This document shows positions 38,631 through 46,898 of a stretch of DNA of 64,000 bases, in pieces. This DNA is from an uncultured Croceitalea sp. (lineage in GTDB: Bacteria; Bacteroidota; Bacteroidia; Flavobacteriales; Flavobacteriaceae). Numbering within the stretch: position 1 is the first letter of the stretch; every line of letters starts with the position of its first letter. The translations under genes and the position numbers were made by a program. Under the pieces are notes generated by a model, which saw only the letters and a list, made by a program, of their open reading frames with translations, was not told the DNA's origin and ran no database searches. The stretch spans positions 1 to 64,000 of the forward strand of contig CANLXH010000001.1 in the NCBI GenBank assembly GCA_947495075.1, written 5' to 3'.

Positions 38631-40268
38631 ATGGCAGAAGTAATCAATATGCCCCGGTTGAGTGACACCATGGAAGAAGGTACCGTGGCAAAATGGCTCA
38701 AAAATGTTGGTGATAAAATTGAAGAAGGCGATATTTTAGCCGAAATCGAAACAGACAAAGCGACTATGGAGTTCGAATCCTTTCATGAAGGGACCTTACT
38801 ACATATTGGAATAGAAGAAGGAGACGGAGCACCGGTAGATTCACTTTTGGCTATTATTGGAGAAGAAGGAGAAGATATTTCTGCACTGTTAAACGGTTCT
38901 GTTGGTACTGTAGAAGAAACTGCTTCTGTTGATATGGGAAGCAAGGAAGAAGAGACTGCAAGTGATAGCACTGAGAATGACGGTGGAGGAGAAATCCCTG
39001 AAGGTGTTGAAATTATAACAATGCCTCGGTTGAGCGATACCATGGAAGAAGGCACAGTTGCTTCATGGCTCAAAAAGGTTGGTGACACTGTAGAAGAGGG
39101 TGATATTCTTGCAGAAATTGAAACAGATAAAGCGACCATGGAATTTGAGTCTTTCTACTCAGGTACTTTATTGCACATTGGTATTCAAGAAGGTGAAGGA
39201 GCTCCGGTAGACTCTTTATTAGCAGTTATCGGACCAGAGGGAACGGATGTAAATGCGGTTTTGAATGCGAAATCTGCAAACTCAAAAGAAGAAGTTACAA
39301 AAGAAGTTTCTAAAGTTGATCAACCTAAAGAAGCGGAAAAAGTAGATGAAGTAGTTTTGTCTAAAGATGGACAACGTATTTTTGCTTCCCCATTGGCGAA
39401 AAAAATAGCTTCTGATAGAGGTATTGATTTAGTGAAGGTAAAAGGTTCTGGAGATAACGGTAGAATTGTAAAACGTGATATTGAAACCTATGAACCTTCT
39501 AAAGAAATCGCTGCGCCGGCTGCATCTGTGACAGAAAGTAAAGTTGCTGCCGTACCTGCAACTCCAATGAATCTTCCAGTTGGCGAAGAAAGTACTGAAG
39601 AAGTTAAGAATTCTCAAATACGTAAGGTGATTGCCAAGCGTTTAAGTGAATCTAAATTTAGCGCACCACATTATTATCTTACTATTGAAGTAGATATGGA
39701 TAATGCTAAGGCGTCAAGAGCACAAATAAACAGCTTGCCTGAAACTAAGGTTTCATTCAATGATATGGTGCTAAAGGCTTGTGCCATGGCATTAAAAAAA
39801 CATCCACAAGTGAATACAACATGGAACACTACTACTACAAAATACAATCATCATATACATGTTGGAGTGGCTGTTGCCGTAGATGACGGTTTAATGGTTC
39901 CGGTCTTAAAATTTACCGATCAAATGAGTCTAACGCAGATTGGAGCTTCGGTGAAGGATATGGCTGTTAGAGCTAGAAACAGAAAATTGACACCTGCCGA
40001 GATGGAGGGTAGCACTTTTACGGTCTCTAATCTTGGTATGTTTGGTATTTTGGAATTCACTTCCATTATTAATCAACCTAACTCCGCAATTTTATCGATT
40101 GGTGCTATTGTAGAAAAGCCTGTTGTTAAGAACGGAGAAATTGTTGTTGGGAATACTATGAAAGTGACCTTGGCATGTGACCACCGAACCGTTGATGGAG
40201 CCACGGGAGCACAATTTTTACAAACTTTAAGAGCATATCTTGAAAACCCTGTAACAATGCTAGCTTAG
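38631..40268 (+). CDS. pdhC: Pyruvate dehydrogenase E2 component (dihydrolipoamide acetyltransferase)
   Basis: Core of the pyruvate dehydrogenase complex, transferring acetyl from the lipoyl arm to CoA. It has 545 residues. Two nearly identical lipoyl domains open it, each with ETDKATMEFES (Lys43 and Lys167 lipoylated). Acidic and Ala/Pro-rich linkers follow, then an E1/E3-binding domain around FASPLAKKIASDRG (residue about 250). The catalytic acetyltransferase domain ends in ACDHRTVDGATGAQFL with the catalytic His and Asp. Operon partner is pdhA. The two lipoyl domains are a clear internal duplication. A terminator follows. Confidence 0.96.
   Translation: MAEVINMPRLSDTMEEGTVAKWLKNVGDKIEEGDILAEIETDKATMEFESFHEGTLLHIGIEEGDGAPVDSLLAIIGEEGEDISALLNGSVGTVEETASVDMGSKEEETASDSTENDGGGEIPEGVEIITMPRLSDTMEEGTVASWLKKVGDTVEEGDILAEIETDKATMEFESFYSGTLLHIGIQEGEGAPVDSLLAVIGPEGTDVNAVLNAKSANSKEEVTKEVSKVDQPKEAEKVDEVVLSKDGQRIFASPLAKKIASDRGIDLVKVKGSGDNGRIVKRDIETYEPSKEIAAPAASVTESKVAAVPATPMNLPVGEESTEEVKNSQIRKVIAKRLSESKFSAPHYYLTIEVDMDNAKASRAQINSLPETKVSFNDMVLKACAMALKKHPQVNTTWNTTTTKYNHHIHVGVAVAVDDGLMVPVLKFTDQMSLTQIGASVKDMAVRARNRKLTPAEMEGSTFTVSNLGMFGILEFTSIINQPNSAILSIGAIVEKPVVKNGEIVVGNTMKVTLACDHRTVDGATGAQFLQTLRAYLENPVTMLA
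38649..39233 (+). repeat. Direct duplication encoding the two lipoyl domains of pdhC
   Basis: Two 213-base copies, 38649-38861 and 39021-39233, at an offset of 372 bases. They encode almost the same peptide but differ at many third codon positions, so the duplication is old and kept by selection on protein sequence. Confidence 0.9.
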
Positions 40269-40294
40269 TTTTAGTATTGATGTCAAATTACAAG

Positions 40295-40324
40295 AAGCAT
40301 TCGTCTATGGCGGATGCTTTTTTT
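40295..40324 (+). terminator. Terminator of the pdh operon
   Basis: An 11-bp stem with two G-U pairs (40295-40305 with 40309-40319) closed by a 3-base loop, then a T run. It lies between pdhC and the M28 peptidase gene. Confidence 0.75.
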
Positions 40325-40352
40325 ATCTTTAGTACTTATTAAAAGAAACAAA

Positions 40353-41360
40353 ATGAAAATAGCTATAAGTTTTTTAAGCCTACTATTCGCTATGGCTTGC
40401 GGATCTACCAAAATAGTAGAAACTAATCCAGATAATGTAAAGACAACTGAACCTGCTGGCCCTGAAGGACTAAAAGCAAAAATGCCTGAAGCAGGATTCA
40501 CAGATGCTGATAAAATTGGTACAATCATGAGTTTTTTGGCATCGGATGATTTAAAAGGTCGTGATTCAGGTAGTAAAGGAATAGAAATGGCCGCCCAGTA
40601 CATAGAAAAACATTTCATGGAAAATGGAATTAAACCATATTTTGAAAGTTATAGAGATACCTTATCTAATTTTAAAAAAGCTTCTTATAATATTGTTGGT
40701 GTTATTGAAGGTAATGATGCTACTTTAAAGAACGAATATATTCTCATAGGTGCGCATTATGATCATATTGGTATAATAAAGGCTGAAAATGGAGATGCTA
40801 TTGCTAATGGTGCCAACGATAATGCTTCTGGTACAACGTCTGTAATGGAGATTGCAAGATATTTTGGTAAGAACAAAACCAATAAGCGTAGCTTGATTTT
40901 TGCCCTATTTAGTGCGGAAGAAAAAGGTTTATTAGGGTCTAAACATTTGGCTAAAAAACTTAAGGAAGCAGAATTAAACCTCTATACGATGCTGAATTTT
41001 GAAATGACAGGCGTTCCTTTGCAAGGTAAAGACTATGAATTATATATTACGGGATATGAAATGTCTAATCTTGCAGATGTAAGTAACAGATATGCCAAAA
41101 AGAAATTAATTGGTTTTTTGCCAACGGCAAAAGAATACAATCTATTTCAACGTTCAGATAATTATGATTTTTATAAAGAATTTAATGTGCCTTCGCATAC
41201 TTTCTGCACATTTGATTTTACCAACTTTGACCATTACCATAAAGTGGGAGATGAGAATGATATTATGGATTTTAACCATATGGCTAGTATGGTGAATAAA
41301 ATGTTACCTGTATTAGAAGGAATTTCAAATGCTTCAAGTCAAGAAATTAAGCTACAATAA
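40353..41360 (+). CDS. M28 family zinc peptidase, lipoprotein
   Basis: Predicted exported aminopeptidase of 335 residues. I start it at the ATG at 40353, which gives MKIAISFLSLLFAMAC, a clean lipoprotein signal with Cys16. The longer frame from 40314 begins inside the terminator tail. GAHYDHIG, NDNASGTTSVMEIA and AEEKGLLGS carry the His, Asp and Glu ligands for two zinc ions and the catalytic Glu. SHTFCTFDFTNFDHYH at the C-terminal side gives the last His. The SDR gene follows after 14 bases. The substrate peptide is unknown. Confidence 0.88.
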   Translation: MKIAISFLSLLFAMACGSTKIVETNPDNVKTTEPAGPEGLKAKMPEAGFTDADKIGTIMSFLASDDLKGRDSGSKGIEMAAQYIEKHFMENGIKPYFESYRDTLSNFKKASYNIVGVIEGNDATLKNEYILIGAHYDHIGIIKAENGDAIANGANDNASGTTSVMEIARYFGKNKTNKRSLIFALFSAEEKGLLGSKHLAKKLKEAELNLYTMLNFEMTGVPLQGKDYELYITGYEMSNLADVSNRYAKKKLIGFLPTAKEYNLFQRSDNYDFYKEFNVPSHTFCTFDFTNFDHYHKVGDENDIMDFNHMASMVNKMLPVLEGISNASSQEIKLQ

Positions 41361-41374
41361 TTTTAAGTTTTTAA

Positions 41375-42052
41375 ATGGCGAATATTGTAATTACTGGTAC
41401 TAGTCGAGGAATTGGTTTTGAGTTAGTGAAGCTTTTTTCTGAAACTAACCATCAAGTTCTAGCTTTATCAAGGAATGAGAAACCAATTTCCAACTTGAAA
41501 TTGGATAATGTAACTACATTTCCTTTTGATTTGGATAAATCTTCCGATTATCAAAAGGTAATTTCTTTTCTTGAAGGCTGGGAAAAAGTTGATGTACTCA
41601 TAAATAATGCTGGTATTCTTCTAAATAAATCATTTTCAGATACCACTACGGAAGACTTTGAACGAGTATACAAAGTAAATGTATTTGGTGTTGCCGAGTT
41701 AACAAGAATATTATTGCCTAAGATGGATAAAGACTCTCATGTAGTAACAATTAGTTCTATGGGCGGAGTTCAAGGAAGTATGAAATTTCCAGGATTGGCA
41801 GCATATAGTTCTAGTAAAGCAGCTGTAATAACGCTTACAGAGCTATGGGCAGAAGAATATAAGGAAACTGGACCATCATTTAATGTTTTGGCTTTGGGTG
41901 CGGTACAAACAGAAATGTTGGCAGAAGCTTTTCCGGATTATGAAGCTCCAGTAACTGCTCTGCAAATGGCTGACTATATTATGAATTTTGCTTTGACAGG
42001 GAATAAATTTTATAATGGGAAAATACTTCAGGTAAGTAATAGTACTCCCTAA
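41375..42052 (+). CDS. Short-chain dehydrogenase/reductase
   Basis: NAD(P)-dependent oxidoreductase of 225 residues with a Rossmann fold. VITGTSRGIGFELVK binds the cofactor, LINNAGILL is the NNAG signature, and the Ser-Tyr-Lys catalytic set is visible in TISSMGG and AAYSSSKAAVITL. The substrate cannot be inferred. It is probably cotranscribed with the upstream M28 peptidase gene, 14 bases away. Confidence 0.9.
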   Translation: MANIVITGTSRGIGFELVKLFSETNHQVLALSRNEKPISNLKLDNVTTFPFDLDKSSDYQKVISFLEGWEKVDVLINNAGILLNKSFSDTTTEDFERVYKVNVFGVAELTRILLPKMDKDSHVVTISSMGGVQGSMKFPGLAAYSSSKAAVITLTELWAEEYKETGPSFNVLALGAVQTEMLAEAFPDYEAPVTALQMADYIMNFALTGNKFYNGKILQVSNSTP

Positions 42053-42107
42053 CATTGTTAACTAATAACTTTATTAAAAATCACTTACTTTTTAAACTAC
42101 TATTTTT

Positions 42108-42731
42108 GTGACTGTGGAGCAAGTGTTGCAAAAATATCTTCCGGAAAGAGCTGTTGAACCATGTTTTAGTTTAATTAAAACAAATGGCGTGCATTTAAAA
42201 ATTGTAAATCATCGCGTTACAAGGCATGGAGATTATAGAAGAATGCCGGGCGGAATGCATCAAATAACAGTCAATGCATCACTCAATAAATATCGTTTTT
42301 TAATCACGCTTGTTCACGAAGTTGCACACTTGGTAGCTTTTGAAAAATTTGGAAGAACAATTAAACCTCATGGAATAGAGTGGAAGAGAACCTTTCAACA
42401 ATTAATGTTACCTTTTATAAGACCAGAGATATTCCCAACCAAACTATTGCCTGTAATTGCTAATCATTTTAAAAACCCTAAAGCGAGCAGCAGTACAGAC
42501 GCCAATTTGGCAATAGCGCTAAAAACTTTTGATATTGAGGACCGAAAGAATTCTTATGTTTTTGAATTGCCTTACGGCAGTACATTTAGGATATATAATG
42601 GTAAACTTTTTAAAAAAGGAAATAAACGAGTAAAACGCTATGAATGTACTGAAGTGGGTACAGGTAGGTTATATTTGTTTCAACCAAATGCGGAGGTAGA
42701 ATTAATAAAAGATATAGAGAATTCTTTATAA
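42108..42731 (+). CDS. SprT-like zinc metalloprotease-fold protein
   Basis: A 207-residue protein with an HExxH motif in LVHEVAHLVAFEKFG and a third His in KPHGIEWKRTF, the SprT layout. Related eukaryotic SPRTN cuts DNA-protein crosslinks; bacterial SprT roles are poorly known. The first possible start is GTG at 42108, and a second GTG lies at 42114. TATTTTTG at 42101-42108 matches the -7 box and would start transcription around 42112, which favours the second GTG and a leaderless message; this may be chance. The mannose-1-phosphate guanylyltransferase gene follows after 15 bases. Confidence 0.85.
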   Translation: MTVEQVLQKYLPERAVEPCFSLIKTNGVHLKIVNHRVTRHGDYRRMPGGMHQITVNASLNKYRFLITLVHEVAHLVAFEKFGRTIKPHGIEWKRTFQQLMLPFIRPEIFPTKLLPVIANHFKNPKASSSTDANLAIALKTFDIEDRKNSYVFELPYGSTFRIYNGKLFKKGNKRVKRYECTEVGTGRLYLFQPNAEVELIKDIENSL

Positions 42732-42746
42732 ACTAGAATTGATAAT

Positions 42747-43826
42747 ATGAATAAGAATTATTACGCAGTTTTAATGGCGGGCGGTGTAGGGTCTCGTTTT
42801 TGGCCGGTAAGTACAACCGATAATCCAAAGCAATTCCATGATATGCTAGGTACTGGAGATACACTTATTCAAAAAACATTTTCACGTTTAAATAGATTTA
42901 TTCCAACAGAGAATATTTTAATTCTTACCAATGAGCGTTATAATGATTTGGTACTAGAACAGTTGCCAACAGTTAAACAAGAACAAGTTGTATTAGAACC
43001 TGCAATGCGAAATACGGCACCTTGTATACTTTATGCGGCACTTAAGATTCAAAAAATGAACCCAAATGCGGTGATGATTGTAGCACCAAGTGACCATTGG
43101 ATTGAGGATGAACAAGCATTTGAGAATGACGTAAAAACATGTTTTAATAAATGTGAGAAAGAAGAGGTTCTATGCACTCTTGGGATTCAGCCTTCATACC
43201 CAAATACTGGTTTTGGCTACATAGAATTTAAAAAAGAAGATACAGCACAGATTAAAAAAGTTAATCAGTTTAGAGAAAAACCAGATTTAGAAACGGCGAA
43301 AGACTTCTTAAATCAAGGAAATTTCCTTTGGAATGCCGGTATTTTTATGTGGAGCGTAAAGACTATTGTTGATGCGTTTAAAAACTATCAGTCGGAGCAA
43401 TTTTCATTGTTTAATGAGGGGGCGTCTTGTTATAATACAACCGAAGAACAATCTTTTATAGCTGTGAACTATCCCAAGGCAGAAAATATCTCTATAGACT
43501 ATGCTATCTTGGAAAACTCCAAAGCTATATATACCTTACCGGCAACATTTGATTGGAATGATCTTGGTACCTGGGGTGCACTTTATGAAAAATTAAATAA
43601 AGATGAAAACCTAAATGCCGCTGTAAATGGAAGAACACTTTTAGAGGATGCTAAAGGTAATATGATTAGAACGGGAAATGGAAAAATTGTTGTAGTGGAT
43701 GGTTTGGAAGACTACATCATAGTTGATAAAGACGATGTTTTATTAATTTATCCAAGATCAAAAGAGCAGGATATTAAAAAAATTCGAGGACAAGTTAAGG
43801 ATACTTTTGGAGATCAATACGCTTAA
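42747..43826 (+). CDS. manC: Mannose-1-phosphate guanylyltransferase
   Basis: Makes GDP-mannose from mannose-1-phosphate and GTP, feeding polysaccharide and glycoprotein synthesis. It has 359 residues. LMAGGVGSRFWPVS at the N-terminus is the nucleotidyltransferase signature, NTAPCILYAA and VAPSDHWI follow, and FREKP and FLWNAGIFMW are typical for the mannose-1-phosphate branch. The isomerase domain found in long bifunctional ManC/AlgA proteins is absent. It sits between sprT and the DUF389 gene in one rightward unit with short gaps (15 and 3 bases). Confidence 0.93.
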   Translation: MNKNYYAVLMAGGVGSRFWPVSTTDNPKQFHDMLGTGDTLIQKTFSRLNRFIPTENILILTNERYNDLVLEQLPTVKQEQVVLEPAMRNTAPCILYAALKIQKMNPNAVMIVAPSDHWIEDEQAFENDVKTCFNKCEKEEVLCTLGIQPSYPNTGFGYIEFKKEDTAQIKKVNQFREKPDLETAKDFLNQGNFLWNAGIFMWSVKTIVDAFKNYQSEQFSLFNEGASCYNTTEEQSFIAVNYPKAENISIDYAILENSKAIYTLPATFDWNDLGTWGALYEKLNKDENLNAAVNGRTLLEDAKGNMIRTGNGKIVVVDGLEDYIIVDKDDVLLIYPRSKEQDIKKIRGQVKDTFGDQYA

Positions 43827-43829
43827 ATC

Positions 43830-45284
43830 ATGAGTGAAAATTTATTTGATGATAAAGACGATGCTGCTGAAGTTGCAGGTGAGGAAGTAAAAAAAGACTT
43901 TCAAGGTCTTATAGGTAGTGGTAGAAAATTTTTGTTTGAACTACTAGAGATACGTAGTAATACAGATCCTATAACTACTAAAGAATCAATAATAGCTGAT
44001 ATTCCATTTAAAGGGCATACCTCGTGGATTTTAATTTGCTCTATTTTTATTGCCTCTATTGGATTAAATGCTAATTCTACTGCAGTGGTGATTGGAGCCA
44101 TGCTTATATCTCCACTTATGGGACCTATTTTGGGTATGGGTTTATCATTAGCTATTAATGATATTGATATGCTGCGCCGTTCACTTAAAAACTTTAGTGT
44201 AATGGTTGTACTTAGTGTATTGACTGCATTCCTCTTCTTTTATATTTTTCCGCTCAGGGATGAATCTTCAGAGCTTTTAGCTCGAACAGCACCAGATATT
44301 CGTGATGTTTTAATTGCATTTTTTGGAGGTTTGGCATTAGTTATAGCAAGAGCAAAAAAGGGAACTATTGCTAGTGTTATTTTTGGTGTAGCAATTGCCA
44401 CAGCTTTAATGCCGCCACTTTGTACAGTAGGTTTTGGTTTGGCTATAGGTAAACCGTTATATGCTTTAGGTGCTATGTATTTATTTACTATAAATACCAT
44501 TTTTATAGCGTTGGCTACATTTTTGGTGATAAAGTACTTGAGATTTCCAATGGTACGCTACGCAAATTCTAAACGTAGACGTTTAATAGCGCGAATAGCT
44601 TCGATTATTGGGTTAGCGGTAATGATTCCAGCAGGATTTACTTTTTACAATGTACTTCAAGAGTCATTGTTTAGAAAGCAAGCTCAAGAATTTCTTGCAG
44701 ATACTGTTGAAGTGTATCAATTTAAAGGGAATGGACGTTATGAAAATGATTTGACTGATGTTCATTACGATAAAGATTTAGGCTCTTATCTAGAAATTGC
44801 AATTTTAGGTACCGAAGAAGTGCCAGAAAACATTATAAGCACTTGGCGAAATAAAAAGAGTAAATACAATCGTTTAGCTGATGCGGATTTAAGAGTATTA
44901 CAAGGAGGTCGTGATGATTCTGAGCAACGCTTTAATTACGTTAATGAGTTATATGAATCTAAAAAGGCTGAACTTTTGACCAAAGATGAACGGATACGCT
45001 TCTTGGAAGAAGAAGTAGCTAGCTTTGGTAAGCTAGCAGCTAGGAACGTACCTTTTCAAGATATAACGCAAGAAGCAAAAATTAGTTATACTTCAATAGC
45101 TGGTATAGGTTTTTCTAATAGAGTACAAACAGATTTTAATAAAATGGATACCATTTCATTATTTGAAATAAAACTTAAAGAGGGGTTATCTGACGACCAA
45201 AGAAAAATAGATATTAAGAATATTACCAATTGGCTAAAAGTAAGAGTTAAAGACAGTACAATTCAAGTAAAAGAAGTGAACTAA
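43830..45284 (+). CDS. DUF389 family membrane protein
   Basis: A 484-residue protein of unknown function. An acidic N-terminus precedes a membrane region with about five or six helices (about residues 60-275), including IGLNANSTAVVIGAMLISPL, which is the family hallmark. The C-terminal half (about 280-484) is predicted to be soluble, charged and partly helical. The stop codon shares bases with the stop of the convergent ABC transporter gene (CTAA at 45281-45284). It follows manC after 3 bases, which does not by itself imply a shared function. Confidence 0.85.
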   Translation: MSENLFDDKDDAAEVAGEEVKKDFQGLIGSGRKFLFELLEIRSNTDPITTKESIIADIPFKGHTSWILICSIFIASIGLNANSTAVVIGAMLISPLMGPILGMGLSLAINDIDMLRRSLKNFSVMVVLSVLTAFLFFYIFPLRDESSELLARTAPDIRDVLIAFFGGLALVIARAKKGTIASVIFGVAIATALMPPLCTVGFGLAIGKPLYALGAMYLFTINTIFIALATFLVIKYLRFPMVRYANSKRRRLIARIASIIGLAVMIPAGFTFYNVLQESLFRKQAQEFLADTVEVYQFKGNGRYENDLTDVHYDKDLGSYLEIAILGTEEVPENIISTWRNKKSKYNRLADADLRVLQGGRDDSEQRFNYVNELYESKKAELLTKDERIRFLEEEVASFGKLAARNVPFQDITQEAKISYTSIAGIGFSNRVQTDFNKMDTISLFEIKLKEGLSDDQRKIDIKNITNWLKVRVKDSTIQVKEVN

Positions 45285-46048
45285 TTCCGCTCTTCAATGT
45301 ACATTTGACGTACTTTTTTAAATAGTTCCGATGAGTAGACGAAGTCGGTTACAGCTTTGTTATCAGTTTTAAATATTTCTTTATTGGTGCCTTCCCACTC
45401 TTTATAACCATTTTTAAGAAAAATAATTTTTTCACCAATTTCCATGACGGAATTCATATCATGGGTATTAATTACTGTAGTAATATTATATTCTTTAGTG
45501 ATTTCTTGAATTAAATTATCAATTAAAATAGCAGTTTTGGGGTCGAGACCTGAGTTTGGTTCGTCACAAAACAAATACTTTGGGTTCATAACAATGGCGC
45601 GTGCAATAGCTACTCTTTTTTGCATACCACCAGAGATTTCAGAGGGGTATTTTTTATGAGCATCTATTAAATTTACACGCTTTAACACAAAATCTACTCT
45701 ATCCTGCATTTCGCTAATACTTTGCTTGGTAAACATATCCATAGGGAACATTACATTTTGTTCTACGGTCATAGAGTCAAATAAAGCACTTCCCTGAAAT
45801 ACCATACCCATTTGCTGGCGTAAGTCCCTTTGTTCAGCTGTAGTTAAATCCCAGTAATATTCTCCATTGTAACAGATTTTTCCTTGTTCTGGTTCAAAAA
45901 GACCTAGCAAGGACTTTAAAAAAACAGTTTTGCCAGAACCGCTCTGCCCAATAACAAGATTTGTTTTTCCTTTTTCAAAAGTTGTATTTATGCCTTTTAA
46001 GATATGGGCATCACCGAATGATTTATGTATGTTTTCTACTTGAATCAT
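45281..46048 (-). CDS. ABC transporter ATP-binding protein (MlaF-type)
   Basis: ATPase subunit of a lipid-type (Mla/MCE) ABC transporter, 255 residues from the ATG at 46048. A longer frame reaches 46105 but would lie within the permease gene and adds an unrelated N-terminus. Walker A is IGQSGSGKTVFLK, the signature is ISGGMQKRVAIARA and Walker B is YLFCDEPNSGLDP. Its ATG overlaps the TGA of the permease gene as ATGA, so the two are coupled. Mla systems in Gram-negative bacteria move phospholipids between membranes; the MCE-domain protein expected with them is not in the window. Confidence 0.9.
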   Translation of the reverse strand: MIQVENIHKSFGDAHILKGINTTFEKGKTNLVIGQSGSGKTVFLKSLLGLFEPEQGKICYNGEYYWDLTTAEQRDLRQQMGMVFQGSALFDSMTVEQNVMFPMDMFTKQSISEMQDRVDFVLKRVNLIDAHKKYPSEISGGMQKRVAIARAIVMNPKYLFCDEPNSGLDPKTAILIDNLIQEITKEYNITTVINTHDMNSVMEIGEKIIFLKNGYKEWEGTNKEIFKTDNKAVTDFVYSSELFKKVRQMYIEERN

Positions 46049-46782
46049 CCTAGTAGCAATTGAGTTATAATATAATTCAGAATAATAATAACCACACTGG
46101 TCCAAACAAAAGCTGTTGTACTTGCTTTACCTACCTCTAAAGCACCGCCTTTCATGTAAAATCCATGAAAAGATGGAACTGTTGCGATAACAAATGCAAA
46201 TACTAGTGCCTTTATAAAAGAATACGTAATATGAAAAGGTATAAAATCTAATTGAAGTCCTTTTATAAATTCTCCGCTAGGCGCATAACCACCAAATGCT
46301 CCTGCTATCCATCCACCAAAAATACCTACATACATTGCAACTGCAATAGCAAAAGGATAGAACAGCATGGCGATAATTTTAGGGAAAACCAGATAATTTA
46401 AAGAATTAACACCCATTACCTCAAGAGCATCAATTTGCTCAGTTACTCTCATTGTTCCAATACTAGAGGTTATATATGAACCAACCTTGCCAGCCATAAT
46501 AATAGAGCAAAATGTTGGTGCAAATTCTAAAATTACAGATTGTCTAGTAGCAAATCCGATAAGGCTTTTAGGGATTAATGGACTATTTAAATTTAGTGCT
46601 GTTTGTATAGTCACAACGCCACCAATAAAAAAAGAAATAAATATGATAATGCCCATAGAGCCATAGATTAATTCATCGATTTCTTTTAAAATCAATGATT
46701 TCATGATACGCCATTTGGTTGGTTTTCTAAAGACCTCACCTACCATAATAAAATACTTGCCAATGGCAGCTATGTAGTTCAT
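46045..46782 (-). CDS. ABC transporter permease (MlaE family)
   Basis: Inner-membrane permease of 245 residues with five or six hydrophobic segments. The family region APTFCSIIMAGKVGSYITSSIGTMRVTEQIDALEVMG is seen in pieces around residues 95-130, followed by PKIIAMLFYPFAIAV. It should pair with the ATPase encoded immediately downstream (4-base overlap). The role is inferred from MlaE homologues: retrograde or anterograde phospholipid transport to keep outer-membrane asymmetry. Confidence 0.9.
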   Translation of the reverse strand: MNYIAAIGKYFIMVGEVFRKPTKWRIMKSLILKEIDELIYGSMGIIIFISFFIGGVVTIQTALNLNSPLIPKSLIGFATRQSVILEFAPTFCSIIMAGKVGSYITSSIGTMRVTEQIDALEVMGVNSLNYLVFPKIIAMLFYPFAIAVAMYVGIFGGWIAGAFGGYAPSGEFIKGLQLDFIPFHITYSFIKALVFAFVIATVPSFHGFYMKGGALEVGKASTTAFVWTSVVIIILNYIITQLLLG

Positions 46783-46867
46783 GAATTTTAATCTACTTAG
46801 AAACGTAAAAATAGTGATATTGAATGGTATTTAACCTTGAATTAATTTTTTGGCAATAAGAATTCAA

Positions 46868-46875
46868 TAGCTTTG
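46868..46875 (+). promoter_or_regulatory. Putative -7 box of the PafA-like phosphatase gene
   Basis: TAGCTTTG matches TAnnTTTG; the ATG lies 23 bases further on. A TTG at 46850-46852 gives a short 15-base spacer. Confidence 0.35.
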
Positions 46876-46898
46876 TAAGCATAAGAACTAAAACCAGA

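Noticed and set aside
38649..39233. Direct repeat in pdhC as a sign of recent duplication
   Set aside because: Many silent differences between the copies show it is old; two lipoyl domains are normal in E2 proteins.
40314..40352. Upstream ATG extension of the M28 peptidase frame
   Set aside because: It begins inside the pdh terminator and would hide a clean lipoprotein signal that starts at 40353.
45281..45284. Overlapping stop codons of the DUF389 and ABC ATPase genes as a possible frameshift
   Set aside because: Both proteins have normal C-termini and lengths; convergent genes sharing CTAA is simple packing.
46049..46105. Upstream extension of the ABC ATPase frame
   Set aside because: It lies within the permease gene; the ATGA overlap at 46045-46048 and the family N-terminus MIQVENIHKSFG fit the shorter start.
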